A stretch of DNA of 64,000 bases from Hansfordia pulvinata. Taxonomy: Eukaryota; Ascomycota; Sordariomycetes; Xylariales. Positions 11,501-24,200 of the stretch are shown here, in pieces. Location: contig BJKQ01000007.1 in assembly GCA_006538405.1 (NCBI GenBank), positions 744,001 through 808,000 on the forward strand. The letters run 5' to 3'. Numbering within the stretch: the first letter of the stretch is position 1; every line of letters starts with the position of its first letter. The notes below the pieces were generated by a model. That model was not told the origin of the DNA. It ran no database searches and saw nothing but the letters and a program-made list of their open reading frames with translations. Both the position numbers and the translations under genes were made by a program.

Positions 11501-12620
11501 CTTGGCGGCGACAGCCTGCTCCGCGCGGGCGGCTTCGAGCTTCTTCTCGAAAGACGCAACATTGCGCCGGAACTCTTTGAGGTTCTCGTGGTGCTCCTGG
11601 ATCTTGGCGCTCGACTCGTCCATGACACGCTGGAAGTGGAACAGTTTCCACAAGATGTGGGTGACAATGGCGTTGTCGCGCTCATCCGTCTTGTTCTGGA
11701 AGTTCTCCGCTTCGCGCTTCTGCTCTTGGTACTGCCTCAGTTCCGAGTTGATGCCGCGACGGCGCTGCAGTTGGTAATTCGAGTTTTCGGCGGCGTCGTC
11801 GGCGGCGGCCTGGAGGCGCTCGTACTCCGGCTTGAAGTCAAGACTGCCCGAGATCTGCTCGATCATGCGCGTTAGGTCCTGGGGAGACTGAGAAGCGATG
11901 GCCTCGACGTCACCCTGGAAGACGAGGAAATTGCGGGCCTTGATCAGGATGTTCTGTTCCTCGAGAGCGCCGTTGTATTCATGGGCGCTGACAACGCGGT
12001 CGTTGATGCGGTATTCACTGGATCCAGAGCTGGTGATGGAGCGCTTCCAACGGAACTCGTCGCCTTGGTCATCCTCGTAAACGGCCATGACCCAGGCGGT
12101 CTTGGGGTCGTGGCGAGCGGACTTGTCGTTGCCGTTGGCATCGCCATTGGCGGGGCCGTCGGTGTTGGCATCGCCGTTCGCGTCGGCGGAACCATCGTCG
12201 TTGATCTTGGAGGTCTTCAGAACACGGCCGCGGTAGACGAGATCCTTGAGGTGGGCAGAACGCAGCTGTGAGGATTTAATGCCGAGGACGAAAGAGATGG
12301 CGTCCATGCTAGACAGAACAGGTCAGCAAAGAGGCGGCGAAAGCGAGGAAAGACGCGAAAGAGTGACGTACGAGTTGGACTTGCCGGAGCCATTGGGGCC
12401 GATGATCGAGGTGAAATACGAGTCGCCAAAGAGGAGGGTGTGGTGGCCCTTGTACGACTTGAAGTCTGGGGAAGAGAGTCAGCGGGGAGAGCAGCGCGTG
12501 GGAGAGCAGCGCGTCGCAGGGCGCGAGTGGGAGCGGGCGCGACGGCGACGGCGGCGCCGTGCTGGGGAGAATGGCGTCGCGTCACTCACTGTACAACTCC
12601 ATGCGCAGGAGTTTGCCCAT
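8525..12620 (-). CDS. smc1: Cohesin subunit SMC1 (Psm1)
   Basis: Structural maintenance of chromosomes protein 1. With SMC3 and the kleisin Rad21/Scc1 it forms the cohesin ring that holds sister chromatids. Five exons on the minus strand: 12590..12620, 12372..12465, 9350..12308, 8619..9296 and 8525..8542, giving 1259 aa, the usual length. All four introns are GT-AG (124, 63, 53 and 76 bp). Walker A GPNGSGKS is at residues 33-40. Long coiled coils flank a hinge at about 515-665 (FPGVKGRVCDLCKPKQKKF to the Gly-rich ACGGSVLCD region). The ABC signature LSGGEKT begins at about 1164, and Walker B FFVLDEVD is at about 1188-1195. The last exon adds only LRKYA, completing the conserved tail after SSRTLTLD. 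All motifs look intact and the gene model is self-consistent in phase. Confidence 0.97.
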
Positions 12621-15600
12621 GGTGACGGTGTGGCCCCCGAAGGGACTCTGCTAGGAGAGACAGAGATGCCGTCGCAGAAGGGCGCGTATGCAGGCGCGAG
12701 GCAAGCGGGGTGAGGGCTGCCGGGTGGTGCGCAAAACACGAGGGGAGGGGGAGGGGAGGTGAGGGGAGCGAGGGCGATTGAAAATGGACGGCAACGGGTG
12801 ATGATGGGTTTGGCGGTGCGACGCGCGCGCACGCGCTACGGCCTTTTGCGATGGTGGAGAGCGGATCGGATGGGCCCGGTGCAGTGGGATGGTCGCTGGG
12901 TGTGCAAGAAGGGCGGTGTGGGCGCAAAACGGTCGCTCTACAGATCGACCATGCTCTGCTCAGCGCATTGCAGATTTGCGAGGAACTGGAAGAAGACGAA
13001 GGGACTGGAAGGCGGCGGCGTGGGCAGCGACAGCGACGGTCGGCGGCGCGGGACTCGACGGGCAGCCTGGAAGACGAGACGGGGATTGGGTCGAGGGAGC
13101 ATCGAATTTGCCTGCCCTCCTAACGAAGAGGCGAGGCGAGGCGAGGCGAGGCGTAGCGGGACGCGCCAGCGCTGCAGTCGCGGTCAACAGCGCTGATCAG
13201 AGTGTCTTCAGGGCTCCAGTCACCACCTAAGGTTGGATCCGATGTTCGCGTCGAGCCCGCGCCGGTACGCGATGTGCGGATCAAGCGGCGTATTTCTGTC
13301 CTATCCAGGCTGGGTTGGTGCGCCATAGTACCTCTCAAGTGCCCTGATCGATGCCGGCTAACGGGTAGCCTGCGCAAAGCACACAGACCTGAGGACTTGA
13401 AGCCGATGTATCTACGCGGGGCGGCTCCCATCTGGGTGGAGGGCAAGCCGTAGGGGGCTTAGCGCGGCGTAAAGAGAAACACGACTGGTCCAATTTGTCT
13501 GGTGTCGACGTGACGCGCTTCGCGTTGTGCATCGTACTCGTATGACAATACCAGCTCGGCCCCATTTCGAGCAGGTCGCCCGCCCATGGCCAGGATCAGT
13601 GAGCGAGGAATCATTATATCTGATCCGTGGCCCTGGTTTTGTTTTTGCGAACTTTGCTTGACTGAAGTCCTCGCCTGCGTCTTCCATGGGTGCAATGGAA
13701 AACGTACGTCGCTCAACCAGATCCCGTCAAATGCAATCACGAGCGGCGTCACGCAGCAATGCCAGGTGATCGATCAGCCGTCATGCCATGCAAACTCGGA
13801 TCCAGGTGCGCCTCTCAACAGTCGGGCGCTCCCACACGTAGTTGACCTCGCATGTCTGTCATCGCGTAGGGAAGATGCCATGTGCAGGAACATCTGCTCG
13901 AAAGGTTGGGAATAGATTGCTATACCCTCGACTTCCTTGCTGATTCCTGCACAGCTGTTCGCGTACGCGTATCTTGATTACGCATGCCTACGCTACGTGG
14001 CATCGAGGTCCATCGTCTTGCAGCATATCGGGAACCTGCGCAAAGGTTCAAAGGGCTGGCGGATACCTTCTACCTGAATAATTTCTTCATCTCGTGGGCA
14101 CATGTACTCGTGCCTCGTCACGATCATGCGGTTTGCGAAGATGTCTTGGGCTTCTAGTACATTAGATCTCTTGCCTGACACGCGGATCTCGCCTTATTAC
14201 TTCCATCTTCCTCGAGCGTGCTCCGAAAATGTAGGCACCCATGTGATGTCTACTATCCCCGTGGACGTCAATATGTAAAGTAGATGGCGAACGAGAGGTA
14301 CCGGCCCGTAGTGGATGCCGGGGGTGACCAGTGGCGTCATAGCTTAGGTCCAGTATCCGTACGAGAGGTAGGCACATGGACATCCACACCAGTCAGGATG
14401 GTGTTGAAGTACTCGTACTAGACCCACGCTGCCACGGTACGACTATCCGTATTCACGTCTGGGGTAGCATGGCAAGGATGGATCTTGATCTTGATCAGCC
14501 AAGCTACGCCAGCCATGCTTGGTTGGCTTCAGAATATATCCGAGTCGTGGGTAGGTACACAAAGGCAAGAGGCGTAGATTTTTGCCGATACATCTGCAGT
14601 GTACGGAGGTTTTGAGCACAGGATCGACCAGCATGCGGCAGTACGAATAGTTCTCCGAGTGTGGTTCCTCGAACGTGGCACAAGGAGGGACCCTCGGACA
14701 AGCCTCTTGCGCACGCGGCCGTGTTACGTGGCGCATGGACACACCCAGTGCCGGCATGCTGATGAGTACCTACATCTTGAACATCCATGGCAGCACGCGC
14801 GGGCCGTTGTCAGACGGTTCGTGGTGCGAATAGAGGAGGGGAACTCGGAGTCGTCTGGCGCCTCCACGACCGACCGCCCCTACTCGTACGTGCCTTGGGT
14901 ACGCACTAGGTAGGAACACATGCGCACCCATCACGCATCGTGCATTAGATGCTGTCGCGCCTCTGTTTCTACCCTATCAGCATGGGTCTCTCTGGTCTGA
15001 CCAGCTTGGCAGCAGCTCGTCTGGTTGCCCCCTAATAACCTCGCCGCAAAGCCAGAGGTGCATCCATCTGTTCGACCTTGATTTGGCATTCTCTCTTTTC
15101 CAAGATGACTTTGTACCAGCTGCCACTCGGGGTATCGGATCATACAGTCAAGACATGTATGGCACTGGCTTTTGAGCCGAGTCTAGAGAGTTGTGTCGGC
15201 ACCATCAATACTTGTGCATGTAGAGTGGTGGAGGGGGCACGAGTAGGAGTACTTACAAGATGAGGTGCCATGCTGACATCACACGCATGCATCAGGTTCA
15301 TGGATGTACCTGACCCCATCCGCCCAGCGCCGTGTCCAAAGAGCTACTACGGAGTGTCCATTGCCCCTAGGTGGTGCCTGACCTACGAGTGGTACCTCCT
15401 AAGCTCAGGTGGGAGATACTCGTACTCGTTAGGTGGTACATAGCTGTAGGTGTGCTGGAGCAGCCCCACCATGACGACCCCTGACCCCGATCCGCGGCAG
15501 CTGCAGTAGCCAATCAGCGGGCGCGCCGGCGACACGACCTGCCGTCATTGCCACTTACAGGGCCGCGGCCTCGACTGTGGCCTCGACCCTGATCAACGCC

Positions 15601-16353
15601 AGCCCAACGCCATTCCAAACCCTCGCCGCCGACATCCCCGACCAACATCCCGCCTGTCTACACCCTCGCGCCTGTCACCTGCGCATCGCACCTACAAACG
15701 GTCTTTACTCGTACCTACCTACGTTCCTATCCACGAAAGCTCGATTCTCTCTCGCACCGCCTCTCCGTCTGCTCGGGTCTCGTCGGCACCCCAAACCCGT
15801 CGCACGTGGTCCGCCATCACCACGCTGCCTCTCCCCAACCTGCTGCGAGCACAGGCATCTGGCTGGCATCGATACGCACCTTTCCTCTGCCGCTCTCTGC
15901 AAGAACAGCTGCATCCCGACGCGCCTGCATCTTCCCCTCGCCACCCAACCCCTGCCACTCGATTGCTGCCTCTGCTGTCGCTCGCCATAGCCGTCTTCCG
16001 ACTTCCTACCTCCGGCCTCTGGATTGCTCCGGCTCATGTGACCCGTTCCCTGGTGTTGCATCTGGCCTTCAAGACGTCGACCCTCGCTCGTCTGGTAAGC
16101 ACTGTCTCTTCCCCACCACAAAGCCCGTTCGCCCGCCTTCCTCACGAGCCCATGTCTTCCATCCCGCCCTAGTCCTATGACCCCTCTTCCTTCTTTCCCA
16201 TCCCACCCTCCGCGACGCAAACGCAGTACCCAGCCCGAACCACGCCCGGTATATATGATGGCTGATGTAATGGTCCTCAGAGGTGCCGAGGCCCTCCGCA
16301 GAGTCTCTTTCAGACACGATATCCAAAGGTTTCCCTTGAGAACGATAGCCGAA
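12621..16353. other. Long intergenic region between divergent SMC1 and GPC1
   Basis: About 3.7 kb between divergent genes. 12.6-13.2 kb is the SMC1 promoter side, with purine-rich strings and a GCGAG repeat (about 13127-13155). 13.2-15.5 kb has many TACTCGTAC-like motifs (13531, 14103, 14406, 14884, 15239, 15418) and no believable ORF. 15.55-16.35 kb is C/T-rich and probably GPC1 leader. A GTAAGC donor-like site at about 16096 and an AG just before the chosen GPC1 start could bound a 5'-UTR intron, which I cannot confirm. Confidence 0.5.
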
Positions 16354-18039
16354 ATGACGGATTCTCCGGCCACGGCCGGCCCCTTGCCCCCGCCAGGCCT
16401 CAAGTCGGATTCCGACAGCGATCCCGGCCTCACCACCGACGAGGCTTTGTCTGCCTCCAGCACCCCAAGGCTGGATCCACAGAGCCCCAGCAGCCCCCGA
16501 TACTCGCGCCACGGCTCCTTCTCCGGTAGCAACAGCTCTTCCTATCACGACGACTGGGAGTCGGTCCCTCCGCTCGACCGCCTCACGGTCCTCGATCTGC
16601 TCGACAACTTTGCCCTACCACAGCAACTCGAGAAGCTGCAGAAGGGCATCTCGGCCCAGCGCGAAAAGGTCCGCAAGTCTCGCGCCGCCCTCCGTTCCAA
16701 GGGCCATGAAGCTAGGGAGCGCATGGTCGAGGAGTGGCGCCGTCGTGTGCCGTCGGCCGATGAGCGCCTCGATCGCTACCGCCGTCGCATGAAGACCAGC
16801 GTCGACAAGCTGAGCCGCCGCTGGAACGACACCCGCGTCATCACCCTGCGCGAGAAGGTGTCTTTCATCTGCGCCACCCTCAACATCTTCATCAGCGGCT
16901 ACCTCATAGGGGCTCATCCCCAGGTCTTCCACCTCTGGTGGCTCGTTCAGCTATTCTACTTCATGCCCCTGCGATACTACAACTATCACCGTCGCGGCAT
17001 GGGGTACTTTCTCGTTGATCTGTGCTACTTTGTCAACTTCCTCCTCTTCTTCAGCCTCTTCGTTTTCCCGTCCTCCAAGCGCCTATTCATCTCCGCCTAT
17101 TGCCTTGCATTCGGGAACAACGCCGTCGCTATCATCTTCTGGCGCAACTCGCTTGTCTTTCACGACTTTGACAAGGTCTCCACACTTTTCATCCACATCA
17201 TGCCTTGCGCCACTCTACACTGCATCGTTCACCTATTCCCGCCCGAGGTCCAGCAGGCCCGCTTTCCCGCCCTCTGGGTTGTCAAGAACTCGCCTCCGGG
17301 CTCCCCGACCGCCTACGCAAATATCCTGTCCATGCTCATCTGGTCCACGGTCCCGTACGCCTTCTGGCAGATCAGTTACTACATCTTCATTTCCATTCGC
17401 CGCCGAGACAAAATTGCTGCTGGTCGTCTGACGTCATTCACCTGGCTGATGAAGTCCTACCAAAACCACTGGCTGGGCAAGCTGGTGGCCAACCGCCCTG
17501 AGTGGCTCCAGGAACCGACCTTCATGCTGATCCAGTACACCTACGCCGTTTTGACCATGCTTCCTTGTTCGCTGTGGTTCTACAGCCGCTGGGCCTCGTC
17601 CATATTCATGATGGTCATCTTTTCCTGGAGCATCTACAATGGATCCACCTTCTACATTGACGTCTTTGGCAAGAGATTCCAGAAGGAGTTGGAAGCGCTC
17701 AAGGCCGAGGTCACAAAGTGGCAGAATAGCCCCGACGCGTTGGACACGCCTCTCATGACGCCAAGCGCTGGCCTCGACGGCGACGACAGCTCCAAGCAAT
17801 TGGGGGAGATGGGCCCCAAGATCAGCCCGAGTGGCCGCTCTGAATCTTTTTCTGATGTAGTCGTGGAGGATCCTGCCAGCGGCAGACAGCTGAACGTCAA
17901 CGAGATCCCACTCCTGGACGAGAAGCTCAGCACCAAGCAACGCAACTACACATCGGAGGAGGATGCACTGGCTACCGGCGTGGATGGTGGCGCTAGGGAC
18001 GTCGCCCGCGAGCGGAAGACTGGTGAACTTATCTCCTGA
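16354..18039 (+). CDS. gpc1: Glycerophosphocholine acyltransferase GPC1 (DUF2838)
   Basis: Integral membrane enzyme that transfers an acyl group from acyl-CoA to glycerophosphocholine to make lysophosphatidylcholine, part of phosphatidylcholine remodelling. Intronless CDS of 561 aa from ATG 16354; the frame is open upstream to an ATG at 16177, but that 59-residue extension is low-complexity and probably leader. Residues 1-60 are Ser/Pro-rich and disordered. They are followed by a basic amphipathic region with coiled-coil character and then a polytopic core that begins about WNDTRVITLREKVSFICATL. Family-typical pieces are visible: PLRYYNYHRRGMGYFLVDLC, CLAFGNNAVAIIFWRNSLVF, HIMPCATLHCIVHLFP and the SFTWLMKSYQ loop. 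About eight hydrophobic segments are seen. The tail is acidic and Ser-rich. It is tail-to-tail with the Cdh1 gene. Confidence 0.93.
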   Translation: MTDSPATAGPLPPPGLKSDSDSDPGLTTDEALSASSTPRLDPQSPSSPRYSRHGSFSGSNSSSYHDDWESVPPLDRLTVLDLLDNFALPQQLEKLQKGISAQREKVRKSRAALRSKGHEARERMVEEWRRRVPSADERLDRYRRRMKTSVDKLSRRWNDTRVITLREKVSFICATLNIFISGYLIGAHPQVFHLWWLVQLFYFMPLRYYNYHRRGMGYFLVDLCYFVNFLLFFSLFVFPSSKRLFISAYCLAFGNNAVAIIFWRNSLVFHDFDKVSTLFIHIMPCATLHCIVHLFPPEVQQARFPALWVVKNSPPGSPTAYANILSMLIWSTVPYAFWQISYYIFISIRRRDKIAAGRLTSFTWLMKSYQNHWLGKLVANRPEWLQEPTFMLIQYTYAVLTMLPCSLWFYSRWASSIFMMVIFSWSIYNGSTFYIDVFGKRFQKELEALKAEVTKWQNSPDALDTPLMTPSAGLDGDDSSKQLGEMGPKISPSGRSESFSDVVVEDPASGRQLNVNEIPLLDEKLSTKQRNYTSEEDALATGVDGGARDVARERKTGELIS

Positions 18040-19345
18040 ATACGTGCTGTCTGATGCCACAGGTGGAAAACGGCCTGTTTGGTCCGTCACTGATATGACT
18101 GTCAGAATGCTCTTCTATCTCTGCAGGTCACGGGTTGGGGACTACAATTTGATGACACCTTGGTTGTGAACGGTCTGAATGGTGGCGAATGGCGCACTCT
18201 AATGTTTTTACTGTTCTCTGGCCCTTTTTCTGAATCATGGAGGGTTGAGCGATTTCACTTGTCCCCTGGCCATTCAGGGACGAGCCCCACGCCTTGAGGG
18301 CGAAGCTACGATTTGAACCTCTTTACACGACATATAGACTTGGCGCAGCCCGGGCACGACTGGGTGGATGGCCGTGCGCTGATGGGAATGGGAACGGACG
18401 GATATCTAATGGGGTTTTCTATCTTCCTCCGCCACGGGGACGAGGAGTTCCTCCCCCACCCCGCCGGCGGGATTTTTGCGACACGATATATCGATACCCA
18501 CCCTATTTTTTCCCTCTCTTTAATGAACACATCACTGATCCTTGAATACGGTCATACTGAACAACCGCAACTTGTCCCACTTCCCTGCATGACCTTGAAT
18601 CGTGAAAGATGCAATGTTTCAGTTCCCCCGCCCCGATATCCACGAGTTGTCTCCTGGGTGCAGCCCCGGGCACATTTGGCTGTCTGTGACGAACTACTTT
18701 TGGGTCTTCTTTCCGGCCCACGCGAAGAGCTGCAGTCAGGCTCATGTTCCGCGCCGAGCCTCACATCTTTCTCTACACTGACACCCATCATCTAGAAATC
18801 CTCCGTCCGGTCGACAGGCCTGGCTCGGCGCCGTCCCAGGCCAGAGGCTTACTACTCTGCCACCAGGTCAAGAACGGAGGAGGCTTTCTGTCGAATCTCG
18901 GTCGGGTTGGTACACATGGAGAGGGAGTTAAATTCGACACGCTGTTTGTTGATGAACGCTAGTTTGCAACTGCAGATGGTAACATCCTCCTCGCCTTCGT
19001 ACATGTCCCCCGTGTCTCTGTCCCAGCCCGCAAGCGCCCTGATCGTGTCATGACTTGTCTCATGCCTGGTAGGTGGCAGCCGGCGCCATGTGCGACAAAG
19101 GAAAGGCCCTGGGTGACTCTGCCAGGTGAAGCTGAAAGCGCTTTGAATAATAATAGGATAGATCGAGCAGCGATAAGGCTGGACCAGCTCAGGAGAGAAG
19201 AAAAAAAGAACCAACGCCTGTCAATGCAAAGGGCCATGCTAGCTAAGTAGGGTATCAGATCTGGAGATGTCATCATTATCTTTCCTGCCGGGTGGGTCGT
19301 CGTCTCGTAACTGCGTATGGGGGTCGGGACGCGCCAAGGCTGTCA
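18040..19345. other. Convergent intergenic region
   Basis: About 1.3 kb between the 3' ends of GPC1 (+) and Cdh1 (-). No supportable ORF or RNA gene. It presumably contains both 3' UTRs. Confidence 0.5.
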
Positions 19346-21294
19346 TCACCGGATGATGCCCCAATCGGCCAGCCTCCCGCTCCCGCCATCGCTGTCTTCC
19401 CGTTGTCCCGCTTTCCGTCCGAATGTCGTCCAGAATCTCAAGGTCTCGTCTCCAGCGCCGGTGACGACAGTGCGGCCATCAGGACTCATGGCCAGGTAGA
19501 GCACTCGATAGGTGTGACCGGTCAGACTGGCCACCTGCGTCATGGAGGGATACTTCCAGACGACAATCTGGTTTTGGCTGTACCCGTGTGTCGATACTAT
19601 CTCATTGGTGTTCTTGGACCAAGCAAGATTGCACACCTGACTCCCCGTGTCAATCTCGTTGACCACTGTGCCGCGGATCGTGTCGTGAAAGATGATTCTT
19701 CTGTCGGCCGTTCCTCCGCCCGAAGCCAGGAGACCGCGCTGATGTGGGGACCAGGAGATGGCCTTGACGGCCGCCGTGTGGTCCGTGAACTTCCAGGTAG
19801 GTGTGTCGTTGAGCTTGTCCCAGATCATGAGTTTGTTGTCGTTTCCTCCGCTAGCCAGCTGGCCGTCCTCGCAGTTCCATTTGAGACCGCAAACTTCTTG
19901 TTTGTGGCCCACGAGCTTGCGCATCCACTGGTCAGGTGCCCGGACGTCGCGGTGGTAGATAGTCCTGTCCCGAGACCCGGAACTCAGGATGTGCGTATTC
20001 CAGGCCAACGACCCCACGCGCGCCGAGTGACCAGTCATTGTCCGTAACCGCCTGCTCTTCTCGGCGTCCCAGATCTGGACGAAGCCTTTGCCTGTTCCTA
20101 TTGCGAGATGCGTGCCCTTTTGTATCCACGACACGCTCGTGACCACATCATCGTCCAGATCACAGAGCTTGTTCACTTTGCTGCTTTGGGCGTTCCACAT
20201 GTAGACGCTGGATCCCAGACCAACACCCAAGATGTTCGCGCTGCCCCAGTCAACGAGATTGAGGTAAAAGTCGTCAGCCAGTTCAGGCGCGTCGAGGACC
20301 TTGAATGGCACTTTGCTGACGGCTCTTGGTTGTCGCCGCGGGCTGAGGAGCATTTGCTGACTTGACAGGCGCACGGGGGACAGACTGTACAGTTCTGATC
20401 GAGTGTCCATGTTATAGCTTGATCGATTTGGCGTTTTGGAAGGGGTAGGATGGCCTGGCTTTCCAGAATGATTGCGCGGGACATGTATGAGAACAGGTTC
20501 TTATGTGGCGTGGCTGGCGAGTAACTCGACGGGAGGGCTGAAGGGGGGTTTGTGGGCGGTGTTTGCGATCTCATATCGTTTGAATGCCGCGATTGTGTGG
20601 ATCCCCGCATGTTTGCTTCGGGAGACAAAGCCGGATTGCCCTGAGGTATTGTATCCTCGAAAAGTTCCTGCCTGAGCAGGGCAGAAAATGTTCGGTTTGC
20701 TTCTTCGGCTATCGTACGGTCAGCGAGGGCCCCGGGCGTCAGAATTGTGAGGGGATAATTTACTCTTTTGGAAATGCAGTTCGCCATGAGGCGTGCGCTT
20801 CTTTTGCCTCGACGGCGTGGCTGGGGACCCTTCGTCGTGCAGCAGACTGAAGCCGGCTTGAATGTCCTGGCCCGCCCGGGATGGAATGAAGCTGTCACAG
20901 GTCAGCAACTGGCGCGAGGGGGCACGTCAAAGTAGTGCAAACGCGAGGGATGGTATTTACCGGTCCGCATTGATGCGCTGTCTCTTCCTGCTCGGACTGG
21001 CACCAGGTGTGCTTTCGCGGCGGTCTGTGGAGAACTCCCGAGTCAAGGCGCGAGTGAGAGAGTCGGGATCGATGGCGGTGCTGCTGTGAACGTCGCTTAT
21101 CCTGCCGCTATTTCTGGCGCTTCTTATCCCGCCTTTGGCGCCGACTGATCTGGCTTGTGGGCGGACGGACGGGGGAGGCGGGGTGGTGTTTCTGGTGGGG
21201 GTGCGGGCGCGGGGCGAGAGCCGTCGGCATCGTGAGCTGAACGCTTGAGTGGTGGCGAGAGGGCCGGAGGGGCCGAATCGCCTTCGGCTGCCAT
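19346..21294 (-). CDS. cdh1: APC/C activator Cdh1/Fzr/Srw1 family, with two apparent one-base frameshifts
   Basis: WD40 co-activator that brings substrates to the anaphase-promoting complex in late mitosis and G1. Exons on the minus strand: 20961..21294, 20764..20891 and 19346..20708; introns are 69 and 55 bp, GT-AG. Visible features are the C-box DRFIPSR (formed across the first splice junction), the KKRTPHGELHFQKTEEANRT block, VPFKVLDAPELADDFYLNLV starting the propeller, seven WD-type repeats, and the C-terminal Ile-Arg tail (GIIR-stop) that docks on APC/C TPR subunits. Cdh1 rather than Cdc20 is supported by the KVLDAPELADDFYLNLVDW and ILSSGSRDRTI wording. The reading frame breaks twice: near 21197-21214 and at the GGG at 20478-20480. 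Adding one base at each place would make the total a multiple of three (about 608 aa). No good intron explains either break. Sequence error or real lesion is open. Confidence 0.9.
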
Positions 21295-24200
21295 GGCTGC
21301 GGCTATTGGGTGGACTGGGATGATCTTGTGCCGGCGTGGATGGTGCAGCAATCAGAGCTGTTGCCCGGTCGGACACAAGGGTTCCGCCGAGGGGCCAGTC
21401 CAAGGAACGAGGCGGGGTGGCTGGTAGAGTGGCAGAACAACGGTTCAGGCGGCGTGGTACTGGGCAATGGCCGTGGTTCTCAAAGGCAGTAAGCTCGAGT
21501 GGCGCCGATGGGAAGAGCGGAGGGCAGGTAGATTTTATGTTCAAACTGGGGATCCGACGGAGGGGCGGTAGCCGACGACCAGCGGACGACAAATGCGGGG
21601 AGATGGGAGGGGCGCGAGGCGTAGGCGCAATATGGATCGAGAGATGAGGGTGCACAGTGTAGAGGCGGCTGCTTGTTGATATTGGCGATGATGGCCGCTG
21701 TTGATGTTGATGTTATTGTTTTGGCATCGGATGAGGGAATGAGTGGCGGGCTGATCGGTCGGCGTCGCAGAGCGAACAGGTGGCTGCAGATGGGTTTGTG
21801 TTCGCCGAGACGTCGGGTACGGGGGATGAGAGTTTGCGGCAGGCTGTCGGGGCGCAGGAGGACTGTCGCTCTCGCAAAGTGATGTAATTGGCGATGCTGG
21901 CTAGGCGGTGTCGAGAGGCGGTCGTGGTAGGGATGCTCGCTGTTGTCGTGAAAGGGCGATGGGAGTGATGCCAGTCAAGCGGCAGTAAAACAGCAGAAAG
22001 AAGAATGAGCAGCAGTAGCGGCAGCAAGCGCTCGGGGGGGTGGGTGGTGGTGAGGGCGAGGTGAGAGATGGTGGTGGGAGTGGCAGTAGGCGAGACCAGG
22101 AAGCAGCTGGGAGAGGTGCGGGTGAGCAGGTGAGCTGAGGTTGTTGATGTCGGCAGGCACTGGGGGGAGGGTACCCGATACTGCAGAGCTGGTGTTGGGC
22201 TCGCCGTCTTCGAGGTGCCTGTACTGGTCTGCTGCCGCTGTTGCCCTTTCGACCCTCCACTCCGCTGTCAGTGGAGCAGCGTCAGCGGCTACGATGGGTA
22301 CATAGGTACCTCTACACACCCAATGCCTTAGGCGGGTATGGACATTCAGTGGAGACATCACATCTCGAGACACTGATATAAACACCGCCTTATTACTCTT
22401 CTTGGTGGACAGAGGCATGATGTCAGATGCTTTAATGCTTCATCTGGATTATAGTCACGGGTGGAACGCATGAGAGGCTCTAAATTCACCGCTAAAGCCC
22501 GGTCGCCTGTGGTTCTCGCGGGTGAGAGCGACGACGGGGGCGCGGAGGGGGAGATCCAAGGATGGATCGATGGACCGGGCCTGACCGCCGCCGCCCCCCT
22601 CTGCCCCTTCTTCACGTCCGCGCTTCGCGAATCCGCGCCATCCCTGTGCTGGGAGGTCGAGTTGCCGTCGCGCACGCGCCCACCACAACACGACTGCCCG
22701 TCCCGCCCGAAGCGGCCAAACGTCACCAAATAAACAGATCGATTGGTTCTCCATTCCCAGTCCTGGGGCCCCGGCGCTGGCGCCCGCTGCCCCCTCGTCG
22801 CGCGCCCGCAATGGCGTCTGAGCCTGTACCAGTGGCCGACCTGGTGAGTGCGAGTATTGCCTCCAGACAAAGGCGCTACTTCAATGGGTGCTTGGGACTT
22901 GCGAGAAGGGAGCACCCGTGTGCCCCGCCGGAATTCCAGGACGGTTTCGAGCCCAGGTGCGTCAACTTCATCGGTATAGGAAGTCGCATCCCGTATCAGC
23001 GTGCTTGTGCTTGCCTCGCGATCATCTCCTAGCTGGGAAGAGCAATCACATCACTCTGGGCAGGTACCTACCTTAGGTAGGTAAGGTCAAGTGCCACTTA
23101 CCCTTACGTACATGCACGCAAGGTACTGCACGTGGTGCAATAACGAAGTACCGGTCGGGATACTTGGGCTAGAGGAAGCTATTCGCACAATCACTGCCCG
23201 GCCCTCAGCACCTTGTGCCACCACGTGCAATCACCTGCAATCTGGATCACGAAAACCCTTGCGCTACAGCAGACGCGAGCCCCCCATCGCACGCCACGTC
23301 ACCGCCACCACTCGCCCAGCATCAACAACGGCGACCACAACAATAACAAAAGCGCCCCGCAAATCAGGCGTTCGAGTACCCGTACTCGCAGGCGCACTCT
23401 CAACATAAAACACCCGACACGACAAGAACCCGTCACATCGTCGTTCATCAGAGGCCAACTCGTAACAAACCAGTGTGACACCGCCCTCCACCCACACACA
23501 GCACCCGTCTCGAATACCTATACTCGCACTTACTAGTTGGCTGTTTTCTCGCCCTTGACGCCACGCCCACGTGTTTTCGGGCCGCCGCATCCGGCCCAGG
23601 ACGCGATGCTCTCCGCGTCACGGTCGCGTTAATTGCTTATTTGTCTGTTCAGACTCTGATCGAGGGCAAGGATCTCGCACCCGCCCGCGACCACAACATG
23701 CGGCCCGGCTATTGTGCTATTCGCCCCGAGGTCTTTCACTTTTTCTGCCTGGTGTGAGTCGAACATTGGCGTGTGCAGAGCACTGCTAAAATTCTACTCA
23801 TACAAGGTAAACGGCGGCACTGCTACGAAGCATGCTGTTGGAGGACTCTAATGCCAGCAATGGCCCAATAGGTATTGATGCTCGCTGGCTGTCCTTCCGT
23901 ACCGGCAGAGGCTCCTCCGTCTCTGTCATGACAGGTTCAGGGACATGCTTCGTGACCGCGAGCCATCGGCAGCGCGCGACGCGTTGTGCTGCGGGCGGCC
24001 CAATCGCACGATGCCAGGTCGCCCGGATGCGCTCTGGGTCATAACAGAGCTAGCCAGCTAATAGTCTTCCCTTGTGAGAGAAATAAACACCGGACGCCTC
24101 CTCCTCCTCCTCCCCCTCTTTGCTTGCTGAACGCGACGCGGGTCGGCATCGGCGAGGACTGACCAGTGGCACGACGGCCCCCTCCGATCCAGCGGCCCTC

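Noticed and set aside
9530..11875. Plus-strand ORFs up to 332 codons opposite SMC1
   Set aside because: They are antisense shadows of the SMC1 coiled coil (Leu-rich because of Glu/Lys codons on the other strand).
15577..15990. 137-codon plus-strand ORF upstream of GPC1
   Set aside because: Pro/Leu/Cys-rich translation of a C/T-rich leader without domain support.
16177..16353. N-terminal extension of GPC1 from the upstream in-frame ATG
   Set aside because: The extra residues are low-complexity and unlike the family start; the region looks like a leader, perhaps with an intron.
20403..20493. Intron with GTCCCG donor joining the two Cdh1 frames
   Set aside because: A GTCCCG donor to an AAG acceptor would keep the frame, but the donor is very poor. 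A one-base shift reads a better Ser/Pro/Thr linker through the same sequence.
22811..22850. ATG in good context followed by GTGAGT after ten codons, as a first exon
   Set aside because: No acceptor downstream joins it to an open, protein-like second exon.
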